Of a DNA stretch of 64,000 bases, positions 1-10,700 are shown in pieces. The DNA lies in contig OX424566.1 of NCBI GenBank assembly GCA_949152475.1, positions 17,445,177 through 17,509,176 of the forward strand, written 5' to 3'. How positions within the stretch are numbered: the stretch's first letter is position 1; each line of letters begins with the position of its first letter. This DNA comes from Terebella lapidaria (taxonomy: Eukaryota > Annelida > Polychaeta > Terebellida > Terebellidae). The position numbers and the translations under genes were made by a program. Under the pieces are notes generated by a model. That model searched no databases, was not told the origin of the DNA, and saw only the letters and a program-made list of their open reading frames with translations.

Positions 1-308
1 ATGAGTTGTGTTGGTGGTAATCGTAGATCCAATCAATATATAACAATTACAATCGCCTAGATAAATTAATTTGTTTAATCACACAGCTATTGTGAAAAAA
101 AAAAGTTTTATGATCCTCCTATAGATGATGTTCTAACGTCGGACCATACATAGTAAAAAGAGCATGGAGACGAGAGGTTGAGTCGTAGGGCAGAGTGCCG
201 GTATGACGTCATTCAACGGCAGATAGTTTACGAAAACCCATATCTCGTGAACAGAATTCATTCATTTTTGCAAATAGGAAAGATACACAGTTTAGAAAAC
301 GAAAATTT
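1..308. repeat. Left copy of a long direct repeat
   Basis: This segment matches 5080-5386 almost base for base. I see only scattered differences, for example near 132 and near 281. The similarity stops at about 308 on the left and 5386 on the right. The left copy runs into the window edge, so its true start may lie outside. The right copy sits upstream of the SULT gene, which suggests tandem duplication of a gene-sized unit rather than a mobile repeat. Confidence 0.85.
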
Positions 309-986
309 TCTAAAGAACTGTTTGCTTTTTTTTTGGCATCTTCTCAAAAATAATGTCTGAAACCCCTAATTTTGTACTAAAGTTAAGTTATATTAAAAAT
401 CAGACCCCCCCCCCCCCACCTTTTTGCTTGTGGTTTTGCTTGGGGTAATCGGATCAGCCTGAAATTTTATATGTGTCACTTCTGCATCACCCCACAACTT
501 TCTGGTGATTTTCAGAATCCTAGCTTCAAAACTGAAAAAGTTAGTAATCTACCTCAATGTTAAATTTCGGCTCAAAATGCCATTTCTGGAATTTGGCTGA
601 ATTTTCAGCTTTGGTCTTGTTCCTAGATAACATAATTGAAAAAGTGTTGCAATTTTAAGTTAGGTGATACAAAAAACTATATTATAAATGAACATACTCA
701 ATTGACTGCTATCTCATTTATATCCGCATCAATAATATGAATAAACATGGTTCGTTTTTGGCGCTCAGCCGCCCTCGTGATAAAATTCTTTTATACCGGT
801 GAATAACCCCAGACCGCTCGAACTGTGCTCGCTTCGTTCGTTCGCACCCGTCCTGAGAATTATCGAACACGCACCTGTTCAGAATAACACTTCGGATAAA
901 AATCTGATCATGTGACGAACCTTGTGACATACGTTCCGACGAATCAGAAAGTGAGCAAACAAGACAAAACGCGAACATTTTAAATG

Positions 987-1018
987 TACGAGGGGCGTTC
1001 CAGAAGTTCATGGACTGC
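987..1018. mobile_element. Mariner-like terminal sequence (solo end)
   Basis: The sequence TA-CGAGGGGCGTTCCAGAAG followed by TTCATGGAC resembles the terminal repeats of mariner-type transposons, and a TA dinucleotide sits at the outer edge. I found no inverted partner nearby, so at most a solo end or a truncated copy is present. This is a resemblance only. Confidence 0.25.
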
Positions 1019-1968
1019 GTCTGTCATTTAATCACTTTTTCAAGTGAAATTTTCACAGAAGAAATCTGCAAGGGTTATGAGTCGAATCCCCATGTGATGG
1101 ATATTGTATCCTTCCATACTGCATGACAACGGTTGTCATGGTAACCCAAAGCCAGAGGTACCGGAGCATGGTGATATTTATTTTGCATACAGATATTGCA
1201 AACACCCATTAGTGAGTCACTTTCAATCAACTGAATACAGGGAACAGCATAAGCTGCATATTAATATGCCGTATATCTCACACGTAATTTTGTATAAATT
1301 CCACAAATGATAAACATAATGAGATATGAGATTTCGTTTAATACCAGTGGAAAAATTACATTTGTACATCCAAGGATGAAAGAGATTATATGGTATTGTT
1401 TCCAGTGCCAGATCGGTTTATCTAGCACTCTGATCGCCGAATCTAGACCGAGCCTTTAGAACTCCCCCGCGTCAGATGTTTTTTTTTAATAACCTCTTTT
1501 CTCAAATTTTCAACGAACATTTTTTTTATCTAAATTTTTCTTTTCATTTTCCCCCCTATTTTCTGAATCGATATACTCTGGTTAGTTCTGTCTCACAGTT
1601 TTTGACCTTGTAGCTCTGGACATGAGTGCACAAACTGAGTGGACTAAAAAAAAAATAATATAAAAATTATTATACTTCGATATTTATATATTCCTTTGTG
1701 GGTTTACAATATACCGGTATACGCCACAAACATATATATGCCCATCAATATGCGCTGGACCCCGATATCCAGATTAGCAGTTATAAAAAAACTCAGAACC
1801 ATAGCACCAATTTTGGAGCATCACTGGGACGCAACCAAAAACATTTTTTCGTTAGCCTTCCACAATACCACTGAAATTTATTCACTGATAATCACTGTGT
1901 TTGGTACCATAACGTGGACATGTCATTGTTTGCACTTAAATTCTTCCACCAGTGAACCATTCTAATGT

Positions 1969-2090
1969 AGCCATGTCCATGTTCGTCCGTTTGCAATGCA
2001 TGTATGTCAATGTTCGTCCGTTTGTAATGCAGACATGTCTGTGTTATTCCATTTGGAACGCAGACATGTCCAAGTTCGTCCTATGCAAAA
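1969..2090. repeat. Short degenerate tandem repeat, about 3.5 units of 33-36 bp
   Basis: The words catgtccatgttcgtccg, tatgtcaatgttcgtccg, catgtctgtgttattcc and catgtccaagttcgtcc recur with a spacing of about 35 bp, each followed by a version of tttgcaatgcag. No function is apparent. Confidence 0.6.
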
Positions 2091-3414
2091 CATTAAAGAT
2101 AAAATATTAAGATAAAATAGTGTTATTGCTCATGAAGTCTCAACAAACACATTATTTGATAACTATGACCACATTTACACAAAATGCACTTCTTAAAATT
2201 GTTGAAATATGAAAAAAAAATAGGACATGTCCATGTTACATACTCTACCCATTAGCTGATTCCTGCTCATATATCAGACGGTTACCGAGCAGGTATCAGT
2301 AGGGCATCATGCGCTCTCCGGTAGGGCATCGTTGGTTGGTCAGTCTTTCTTGAAATTTGAACAGACATGGTGAAGACGCGCGATCGTAGGTGAATATAGC
2401 GGTCACCGGTGGACAATGCCTGGTGGTTTCATGACCACTCGAAAGATGCCTGACAAACTATCACCGGCGGCCGGAACATCGGTAAATACCACCGATGTCT
2501 CCACATCGGCCGGCGACCTGTGCAAATGTGGCCTAGGCATAAATAGATAGACCAGTGTATAATATACCTAATATTATCTTGATTATCTATATGTAATAAA
2601 TGTGCTCACTTTTCCGCACAAACATGTACCATGCCATGTAATAGTTTTCACAAATATAACTGTGACATTGGCACAACACATTACCTGAATGAGCTGAACC
2701 TCAGACGTGCTAAATGAATGACTTGTAGATAAACTTTTAATACCTAAAATCGAATGATGATCACAAAATAGGATTCACACTTTATATACTCAACATAATA
2801 GTTTCAGAGGTTTCATTATGCTGAATAATGAAACGTTTTGTTTATAATATTTGTAATTATGATGTTCTGTTTGTATGCTGTTGGGAAATAAATCGATATG
2901 ATACAAATGATATTTATTCTGTATGTAGAGTGTTAAGTTATTGAAGAAAGTTTAAACAAATCATATCATTTTTGATATTCTTGTTTTGAAAACAGATGCA
3001 CAAGCCGGGCATGCAAATGATTGCTTCTGCGATGTTTATAAACAAATACGCGCACTATATTGACTTCATGCCATTCAACTAGAATCCAATTTTGATATTA
3101 ATTTAATCACATTTATATAATATTGAAAGTTCTGTTACTCCAAAATGTCCACGCATAATATTAACATAGCAATATACATTATAGGCTTGTAATACTTAGG
3201 ATATCACACAATGCAAAATAATGATATAGAACCTGTTTTGATTAAATATTAAGGTTCGAAGGCATTGGCGGAAATCCCGACAGATTATCAGGTGGGAGTG
3301 ATTGGATTAGGTAGAACATTGCACACAGCATGATGGTATGGAACGAAAATAAACTAATGAACAAGAATGAATATAAAACTTAAAACAAACTAATGAAAAT
3401 ATACCTTTGATTAA

Positions 3415-3420
3415 TTTATT
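3415..3420 (-). terminator. Candidate polyadenylation signal of the SULT gene
   Basis: On the minus strand this reads AATAAA, about 97 bp beyond the SULT stop codon, a plausible 3' UTR length. It lies in AT-rich DNA where the hexamer is common. Confidence 0.4.
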
Positions 3421-3516
3421 CGTCAGTGGACTCATCAACTTAATATACCACGTTATTTAATTGGACTTATTCATTTAAACGACCTTATATATACTGAATA
3501 CACTCTCTGATGTGAC

Positions 3517-4717
3517 TTAGTCGAAACGAAGTTCAAATCCCTTGCTTCTCAACTTTTCTTCGTATTCCTGATCAACATAGCGACTCTGTTCAGGGGAGAA
3601 ATAGTTCTTCCAATCACCAACGACACCTTTCCTGATAAAAGCTGATACTTCAGTCTTTAGCGCACTGTCGCCTTCGTTGTTGACCATTTTGTTGGACTTC
3701 ATACTGTTAAACGCGGTATGCTTGATAATGTTGCCGATTTGTTCATCGGAGAGTTCTTTGCCGAGAAACTTTGCCACTTTTCGGATCACAGCATCGGCGT
3801 CGCTTTTCATATCTTCATATTTGACTAACAGGACGTTCGCCCGATTGAATAACTTCGACCAGCCGCCATACCAATCAAAAAAATCACCGTTAAACACATG
3901 TTTGCTCTTGTGAAGCTCAAAGAAATCATCCCACGATCCAGCGAAGTTTCCTAGACCAGAATTCATCCGGTAGAAATGATACATGGAAACGAGAGTGTCC
4001 TTGGGATTTCGGACAGTGACTATGACCTTGAGTGTCCCTTCTCCGACAATTCTCTCGAATATATTCTCCGTTAGATGAGTCTTCATGATCGTGGGACGCT
4101 CGGCACTTTCCAAGATCTCAATCCCAGCTTTGCCCTTGTGGTAGGATTGGGTGAACTCAAGGAACAGCATCCGGTCAGTTAGACGTTTGCTCGAGGCGCC
4201 CTCTGTGTCCGCATTGTTGCAAACTAACCACGTGATCTCCTCCATCCACGTGGTCCCTGATCAAAAGTACATAATAGGGATAGCGATGCCTGATGATACA
4301 AATGTAAAATGATGCAAAACATAATGCAGACGACACAAATTATTACACGAATCATGTGCGTTTATAAAGAATTGACGAATACAGTAATACACTAGGTCTG
4401 TTGTATTTTTCCAAATATCAAATTCCCTTATTTTATCGCATGTAAGCAAATTGCTATAATTATACATATTAAGTGTGAAGACTCATCTTCAAAAATATCT
4501 AAGATATAACAAAACAGGCATAGCCTAATATCATACAGTCATGCATTCACCAAATTATATACAGGAGCTGACCTGTTTTAGGGTAGCTCGCGATCAATAT
4601 GTCCCCATCCACCGCCTTCAAATTCTTCACCATCGCAATACTCTCCGGTCGTATCTCTGGTCCGAGAACCATCCCCTCATACATGTATTCTCCGGGAATA
4701 CGATAGTCTGCCATCAT
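3517..4717 (-). CDS. Cytosolic sulfotransferase (SULT family), two coding exons
   Basis: The predicted enzyme transfers sulfate from PAPS to small hydroxyl or amine acceptors in the cytosol. Exon 1 is 4717-4573 and exon 2 is 4256-3517. They join in phase 1 through a gtcag donor and an atcag acceptor, giving 294 residues, close to the usual 290-300. The join rebuilds the PAPS 5'-phosphosulfate loop SYPKTGTTW (residues 44-52). The catalytic His lies in MKTHLTE (about His109). VRNPKDTLVSMYHFYR supplies the 3'-phosphate site, and RKGVVGDWKNYF (257-268) is the family signature. Two ATGs in tandem (4717 and 4714) could both serve as start. The substrate cannot be inferred. All key motifs are present, so the gene looks functional. 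Only one intron is seen, fewer than in typical vertebrate SULT genes. Confidence 0.93.
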
Positions 4718-5079
4718 TTATATCTACTTTCAAAGTTTAATCTACACTCAAATTTTGGCATTTACCGGTTCCTATAGGCGAGCTTCACACAATTACTCGT
4801 GTATATTTTTGCCACATCAACTACTAGATAGTAGGTACGCCCTAGATGTATATCGATTAGTCGGATATGTGAAAGCACAAGTGGACGAGAACAAGCGAAT
4901 GAACTTTGTAACGAGGTCATCAGCCATGGTTGGTGATTATGATGCGATGTCCTTGGTGCGCCTTCTTAGCGTTGGGCTCAGTGATAAACATACAGCCAGG
5001 GCACACACTGAGAAGAACAGGCAATATTATTTCAGCTGTATAACATAGCCATACGATCGTAGCCATACGATCTATAAAT
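4718..5079. other. SULT upstream region
   Basis: This stretch lies between the SULT start codon and the right direct repeat and should include the 5' UTR and promoter. I see no clear TATA box or second gene. Short open frames on both strands lack family resemblance. Confidence 0.45.
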
Positions 5080-5386
5080 GAGTTGTGTTGGTGGTAATCG
5101 TAGATCCAATCAATATATAACAATTACAATCGCCTAGATAAATTAATTTGTTTAATCACACAGCTATTGTGAAAAAAAAAAGTTTTATGATCCTCCTATA
5201 GATGATGTTCCAACGTCGGACCATACATAGTAAAAAGAGCATGGAGACGAGAGGTTGAGTCGTAGGGCAGAGTGCCGGTATGACGTCATTCAACGGCAGA
5301 TAGTTTACGAAAACCCATATCTCGTGAACAGAATTCATTCATTTTTGCAAATAGGAAAGAAACACAGTTTAGAAAACGAAAATGTT
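5080..5386. repeat. Right copy of the long direct repeat
   Basis: This copy is near-identical to 1-308. It begins after gatctata and stops where the decayed gypsy-type fossil begins (about 5387), so that fossil may have truncated it. It lies about 360-670 bp upstream of the SULT start codon. Confidence 0.85.
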
Positions 5387-7330
5387 GATTCAAACAGGCG
5401 CATTGATACCATCACCGGACAGAGTCGAAAATAAAGATCCACAGACGTTCCAAGGACCAAGGCAATTCGATGAAAAACTCAGGGTTAACTCCAGCATCAC
5501 AACAAACAATCACCTGAAGTAAACTAGAGAACATTATCCCTTTGAATGCAGTCAAACAGTCACTAAAGCTGTACAATCACCATCAATCATAAACACAAAT
5601 CAATACTCACGAATTCCTCGAACACAAGGAGGAACTGAATACCGCTGGAAGACCTGGATCAATTACCTGACGACGTCACCAAGAACTGAAAATTATCGCT
5701 TGCAACACAACAGTGGATGCACCTAGACGTACAGTACTGTTGCTCCAAATACATTTCAGATGCAAGCTATTCCCGTGGCAAACTGCGAGGTGGCATCTGA
5801 CAGGGTGGCATCCCACACGACTCACTAGACTGCACCTGAGGAAAGAAACAAGACAGATGCTGAAGAATGGCTGATGAGGAATGATGAAGAATTGCTGTTG
5901 TGCCCACCACAAGCACCCTCGGTGAATGAGGCTGGAAGCCTGGTGAGCCCCTGAGTGATTGTTTGAAAGCTAACAGCAATTCGAAAGTGATTTTTCGAGA
6001 TAAAAGTCGCGAGGACAACACAAGACCAATGCCAGCATGCGACTCTGATGCGCTCCCAACCCAGACAACCGATCGGGAAAAGGGAGGCTGATAGTCTGCG
6101 CCACTTCCTTTCTCAGGAAGGGTTGTCGTGCACCATTGACAACACATCGGAGAGTGAATTGCTACTGGGAGAAATAGTAGATGCGACCTCGTGACCCACA
6201 CTTTATAGCAACTGTCCGTATTGATTTGTAGAAGGGAAGGACCAGCCATATACTGAACAGCCCAACTGTCGCTGATCTGCCAAGAATTTAGCAGCACCTC
6301 CCATCGTGACAACGCATTTCCACTGCAACTGTATTTCCATGATCGACATGAACGGCAAGACTATGTCATTTGAAGGAGAGATCCATGTACAAAACTGGAA
6401 TGGTTCTGAACAAGTCTGAGTCAACTTCTTCATGGCGACCATCTCCGACAATATTATTATAGGATTTAACTTCATGGTGGATAATATTATGAAGGTAACA
6501 GCTGAATTTCTGCCTAAAATTCAGAAAAAAACACAATGCTCCGGGAAAACTGTGATGGCCTTTTGGATCACAACTGACCTGGTAATGGGCCAGACTGCAA
6601 GCATGCGGTTGTGAACCCATCCCTGATGTCAGAAACCTTGACAAACAATGATAGGTCTGGATTGTCACCTCGGCCTCAGCATACTAAGAACGCTTTCAGA
6701 CCAAGCAGCTGATGCTAAAAAGATTGCTGCTCCCCTAAATCCTCCAAGAACTGATCGACGGTGCATGAATGTTCGGAGTACAGGGAGACGTTTTGATCCT
6801 ATCCACTGACAACGAAGCTGCAGTAGTCCAACATAAGACTGAAATTTGTGACATTCATAGACGAGGAACAAGCAGGGATAACACTCGATCTTGCATTTGT
6901 GACAACAGGTCAATGACGAGACACAAGCACGACAACACTGGATCCCACATTTGTGACCATTGGTCAATGACAAAGAACAAGCAGATCCTGCTTGTATGCC
7001 AACTGTGCAAAAAGAGGCTGTGGCAGGTCAGTGGTAGGGCCGCAGACCAATGGTTCCAGGGTTCAAATCTCAGGCTGGGAATATGGAATCTAATGGAGAC
7101 AAAATTGTGTGGATTTCTATGATTGTGATGCATGTGCTACCTTGAAGACGTCATCGTGTATTTAGACTCATTTGGGCGAGCACTCTGAAACCATTATGCA
7201 ATCATATACAAGATATGACTGTGCCTGCAGGTTGACAAGTGCGTGCTCGTCAAACGAAGAATTCTCTTCCCCACTGATTCAAAATGTTATATTTGTTTTT
7301 TGCAGAGTGAACATATACTAGTAGTTGAAA
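5387..7330 (+). mobile_element. Decayed Ty3/gypsy-type retrotransposon fossil
   Basis: Plus-strand reading across this segment shows weak, interrupted resemblance to gypsy pol. A retropepsin-like stretch lies near 6430-6480 and a reverse-transcriptase-like stretch near 7130-7290. No LTR pair was recognised. The copy is old and broken many times over, and it differs from the whole element next to it. Boundaries are approximate. Confidence 0.5.
7018..7083 (+). repeat. tRNA-like segment (possible SINE head or tRNA pseudogene)
   Basis: An A-box-like ggcaggtcagtggtaggg is followed about 38 bp later by a good B box, ggttcaaatct (7060-7070). That spacing suits an RNA polymerase III internal promoter. 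I could not draw a convincing cloverleaf, so a tRNA-derived SINE fragment or chance are both possible. It lies inside the old gypsy fossil. Confidence 0.3.
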
Positions 7331-7635
7331 CTAGAAATAAATTTCTAATGCGCCGTTTTTGTGGGTATTTTTGAATTGACCTTAGTGTAATTAAAACAAG
7401 AGTTTCCCCTATATTTTGGAATTTGGCCACTGTAGAATGAGTAATAAATTAACAATAACCCAGCAAATTATATTCAAAAGTAAATACAAGGTTTTTGGAC
7501 GAAAATAACACATGTTGAACATACAGTTCAGGTTTGTAAAATATTGAGTACAGAGTCATAGCTTATTATCTCACTAAGCTATAACCAATCAGCGACTCAA
7601 TGTTTCACCAAATCTGCAGACTAGATTCTCGTTGG
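7331..7635. other. AT-rich flank of the LTR element
   Basis: This is host or older repeat DNA between the decayed fossil and the 5' LTR. It ends in TTGG, the target site duplicated on the other side of the whole element. No gene is seen. Confidence 0.5.
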
Positions 7636-8370
7636 TGTGGCGATTTTGCCCTAAGCACGCGGCAGGTGATTGTAAACATAAAAGCCATTTATGTGGCCTT
7701 TCTGTACTTGGCCTTGTTTTGACATGCTCCGTTCGAGCGTGCGTTGCCACGGCGACGTATTGTAATTTACGTTCCAGTAAACTATAACAATGGATCGATT
7801 TAACCTCGCGTGCGTCCTACAGTTTGTGGTGTATTATATATACACTGGAAGCGACTCGTTCGAGGAGATTGTCCAAGATCGAGACTAGGACGCACACGAG
7901 GCTCGCCATGAGCTTTGTGTTCCCTGAGTCTGAGTAGTGGGCTCCTAGAGCCCTGGGGACGATTTCCGTGGGGAGGCCCGGGCTGGGAGAGACGAGTTGC
8001 TGACTCGGGGGCCTTCGGCCCTGTGGATCGCCAGCTCTCTCCCTTCCCGGGACATGTGACAGAGGCTCTGGCCAGCATGTCGGACTGTACGGGGTTCCGT
8101 CCCCGAGGCAGACCGCGGCTCGCCAGGCCCCGCCAGTTAACACCGTGGTGATGAACCAGTTTCTGAACGGTGTCCGTAGGCCTGGGAGTGTCGGGTGGGC
8201 GGTTACCTGGTTACCGTTAATGATGAAGTAGTTACCGTGTCCGCCGCGACCTCCGGTGAGCGGCCCTGCCGCGAGGATCCGGAATAGCGGATGCGCGTCC
8301 GCAAGGACTCGGATGAGAGAGGACTATCCTCGAGGATCCCGAAGAGCGGACGGTAGTCAATAACTTTACA
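7636..8370 (+). repeat. 5' LTR of the whole gypsy element
   Basis: It starts TGTGGCG and ends ACTTTACA, 735 bp, and matches the 3' LTR position for position with an offset of 10,005 bp. Short open frames inside it occur identically in both LTRs and are not genes. Confidence 0.95.
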
Positions 8371-8371
8371 T

Positions 8372-8383
8372 TGGTGCCGTGAC
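8372..8383 (+). other. Primer-binding site, tRNA-His type
   Basis: TGGTGCCGTGAC begins 2 bp after the 5' LTR. It is complementary to a tRNA 3' end reading GTCACGGCACCA, which fits metazoan tRNA-His (acceptor stem GCCGTGA). The match weakens after 12 bases. Confidence 0.65.
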
Positions 8384-8483
8384 CAGGATCAGTCTGACAG
8401 TGTTCCATCGCAGCCTATCGTCACAGTGTTGTTGCCTCCTTAGTCCCTGGGGATCGCCCGCTCCTCAAGGACGTCTCGAAGAA

Positions 8484-10700
8484 ATGACGAGAGCGAAAGA
8501 GAAGGCCAAAGATAAGGCCGATGAATCCAAGGGGAGGGATAAGGGTGGAAGTGTCGCGGACCACACCCGGTCACGCGACAGCCCCCGTGAGACGTCTCCG
8601 GACGACTCCGGCGGCCGGAAGGAACGCGCGGAAACCTCCGTGGACAAGACCCCGTCCGCGGAGACGACTCCGGCGTCCCTGGCTCCGTCTTCGGACGTAG
8701 AGTCGGGCCCCGCGGGGCCGCAGCAGGAGTTGCCGTCAAGGCCGGACCTTGACGTGTTAGGCGCGGTGGGTGGAGCTGGCAACGGCTCTACGCCGCGCCC
8801 GCCCGCGCCCAGAACAGATCCGTGGCAATCGGCACCCTTCCATAAGACGCCTTCGAGCGTCCGGAATCGAGCGCCGATGCATGCGGGTCCTTCTGGACGA
8901 GCGGACCAGTCCTACCAGATGCCGCACCCGGCCGGGTGGGCTCCCTCGCGGGCCTCTGGCATGGGTTCTGGTCGGTCCGCACCGGGCAGTGTGGTGGATC
9001 AGCTCACCGACGCACTTGGTGAGCTGGCTCCCCTCGGGCGCTATGACCGCGCCCGGTCGCCCCATCAGGGACGATCAGACCGGCGGAACCGCTCCCCTTC
9101 TCCGCTGTCACAAGGCAACTCGGGGCCTTTGACGGAGAGGGAGAGGTGGCTGATTTCCGAGGCGCTTGTACTGTTCAAGCGGAATCAGCTGCATTCGAGC
9201 GTTGACCCGTCGGTCACCCTAAGTCCGGGGATGTCTGGGCCAGTAGCCCCTCCCCAAGTCCTGCCGAGTCCGCAGGCGCCAGTGGCCCCCGCAATGGGAC
9301 CCGCGCCTGCCCCGCGGCTCGGAGGCACCACGTTGGCGACCGCGTCGACCGTTCCGACGGTTGGAGCGCAAGCCGCGTGGTCGACTTACCCTGGCACGTA
9401 CAGTGTGTCGGACGGGCAGTGGCAACAGGCGGCTTCGGCCCCAAGCTTTGCCGCCCCTTCTGGAGCCTACCCAGTAGGTTCGATGGGAGCCCCGCCCGCA
9501 CCTAGCCAGAGTGGGTTTTCAGCGGGAATGATCCCGGCGGCAAACGTGAGCTTCCCTGCTCCTATGTCCGCGGCGTCGATGTTTGCTCCGGCAGACTCCG
9601 CCGCAGGCGTGGGAAGCGCGCGGAACTTGCCGCAGTACACGGACGACCCCGGAGCCGGGACCGCACGTCGGGCGCGTAACAAACGCGATGACGGGCCCGA
9701 CCACTCTTCGTGGCGGAAACGGTTCAACGGGGATAACGCCGACTTGGAGGACTACTTGCTCCAGGTATGGCGTACCGCCGTGTACGAAGGATGGTCCCAG
9801 CCTGAGGCTGGACACGTCCTCGCGGGGAGCCTGGAAGGGAAAGCTCTCCGCGTGATGCCGTGTCTGCCGGTAGGAACAGTGACGTTCGGCGAGGTTGCTC
9901 GTCAACTTCGCCTGCTGTTCCCGCCGACGACCAATCGGCGGCAGTCTGAACGAGAGTTCAAGGCGCGTATCCGCCAGCCGACTGAGTCCGTGACAGACTA
10001 TGCGTACAGCTTACGCATACTCGGCCGGAAAGCCTTTCCGGACATGGACTCCAGACGGTTCGAGACGATGCTGATCGATCAGTTCATCGATGGCCAGCCT
10101 TACCACCTAGCGTACGGGCTGGCCACCCATGAAAAGCGATCGATGGAGGAGGCGATAGACTCCGCGCTTGCGCTTGAGATGGCTGTCCGTCCTAGACAGT
10201 TGCCTCCAGCCTCGGCTCCGGCCCCGGCTGTACCCGCGCAGGTGGCGACTCCTCCTCCGGTCAAGGCATCGCAGGTAACCCCGTGGCAGGACCCGGTCGT
10301 CCGGGAACCCGCCAGGGAACCTACCCAGCAGTGGGTTAGTGCGCCGGCACCCTCTACAGGGGCGCCCGCACCTGCGGCACCGGTCGCCGCGCCGCACTCG
10401 CCTTCGGACGAGTGCGACATAGAGGAATATGACCTCGGCGCCGCGCAGATGATTGCGCACTGCGCCGGGCTCGAAGCTCCGGGAGCCGCAGAATGTTGTG
10501 CGTTCACCTCCGGACCAGCTCAGAACCGTCCCTGCTACTTCTGCGGAAAGCAGGGACACTTTTGGCTGAAGTGTCCGGAGTTGTTGGAACGCCTGCGGTC
10601 GCGCGGATACCAGGGAGCTCTCCCTGGCCCGCAACGGAGGAATTCCTTCCGGTCTGGTCCTCCGGGACAGCAGAATCGGAACCCGCGGCAGGGAAACTAG
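8484..10700 (+). CDS. gag-like frame of the gypsy element
   Basis: This is a 738-residue structural polyprotein counted from the ATG at 8484. The open frame extends a little upstream without another good ATG. A basic, disordered N-terminal half rich in Pro, Ala and Ser is followed by a capsid-like region (about 9700-10200) and a CCHC zinc knuckle, CYFCGKQGHFWLKC, near 10,537. It overlaps pol by about 200 bp, with pol in the -1 frame, an arrangement this family commonly expresses by frameshifting. Confidence 0.85.
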   Translation: MTRAKEKAKDKADESKGRDKGGSVADHTRSRDSPRETSPDDSGGRKERAETSVDKTPSAETTPASLAPSSDVESGPAGPQQELPSRPDLDVLGAVGGAGNGSTPRPPAPRTDPWQSAPFHKTPSSVRNRAPMHAGPSGRADQSYQMPHPAGWAPSRASGMGSGRSAPGSVVDQLTDALGELAPLGRYDRARSPHQGRSDRRNRSPSPLSQGNSGPLTERERWLISEALVLFKRNQLHSSVDPSVTLSPGMSGPVAPPQVLPSPQAPVAPAMGPAPAPRLGGTTLATASTVPTVGAQAAWSTYPGTYSVSDGQWQQAASAPSFAAPSGAYPVGSMGAPPAPSQSGFSAGMIPAANVSFPAPMSAASMFAPADSAAGVGSARNLPQYTDDPGAGTARRARNKRDDGPDHSSWRKRFNGDNADLEDYLLQVWRTAVYEGWSQPEAGHVLAGSLEGKALRVMPCLPVGTVTFGEVARQLRLLFPPTTNRRQSEREFKARIRQPTESVTDYAYSLRILGRKAFPDMDSRRFETMLIDQFIDGQPYHLAYGLATHEKRSMEEAIDSALALEMAVRPRQLPPASAPAPAVPAQVATPPPVKASQVTPWQDPVVREPAREPTQQWVSAPAPSTGAPAPAAPVAAPHSPSDECDIEEYDLGAAQMIAHCAGLEAPGAAECCAFTSGPAQNRPCYFCGKQGHFWLKCPELLERLRSRGYQGALPGPQRRNSFRSGPPGQQNRNPRQGN

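Larger units (their letters stand above)
309..3410. other. Intergenic region, no gene recognised
   Basis: This is AT-rich DNA downstream of the SULT gene. Only short open frames occur, and none resembles a known protein. It holds a poly-C run (about 405-418), a mariner-like terminus (987-1018), an X-box-like palindrome (about 1128-1146), a small tandem repeat (about 1969-2090) and a locally GC-rich patch (about 2275-2530) without coding signal. Confidence 0.6.

Noticed and set aside
1-5386. Reading the two 308-bp direct repeats as LTRs of one element
   Set aside because: The DNA between them holds a spliced host SULT gene on the opposite strand and no pol-like sequence or primer-binding site.
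5767-6312. 181-codon minus-strand frame
   Set aside because: It lies antisense to a decayed gypsy fossil and resembles no protein family.
7800-8151. Open frames inside the LTRs (also 17805-18156)
   Set aside because: They recur identically in both LTRs only because the LTRs are copies, and they resemble no protein.
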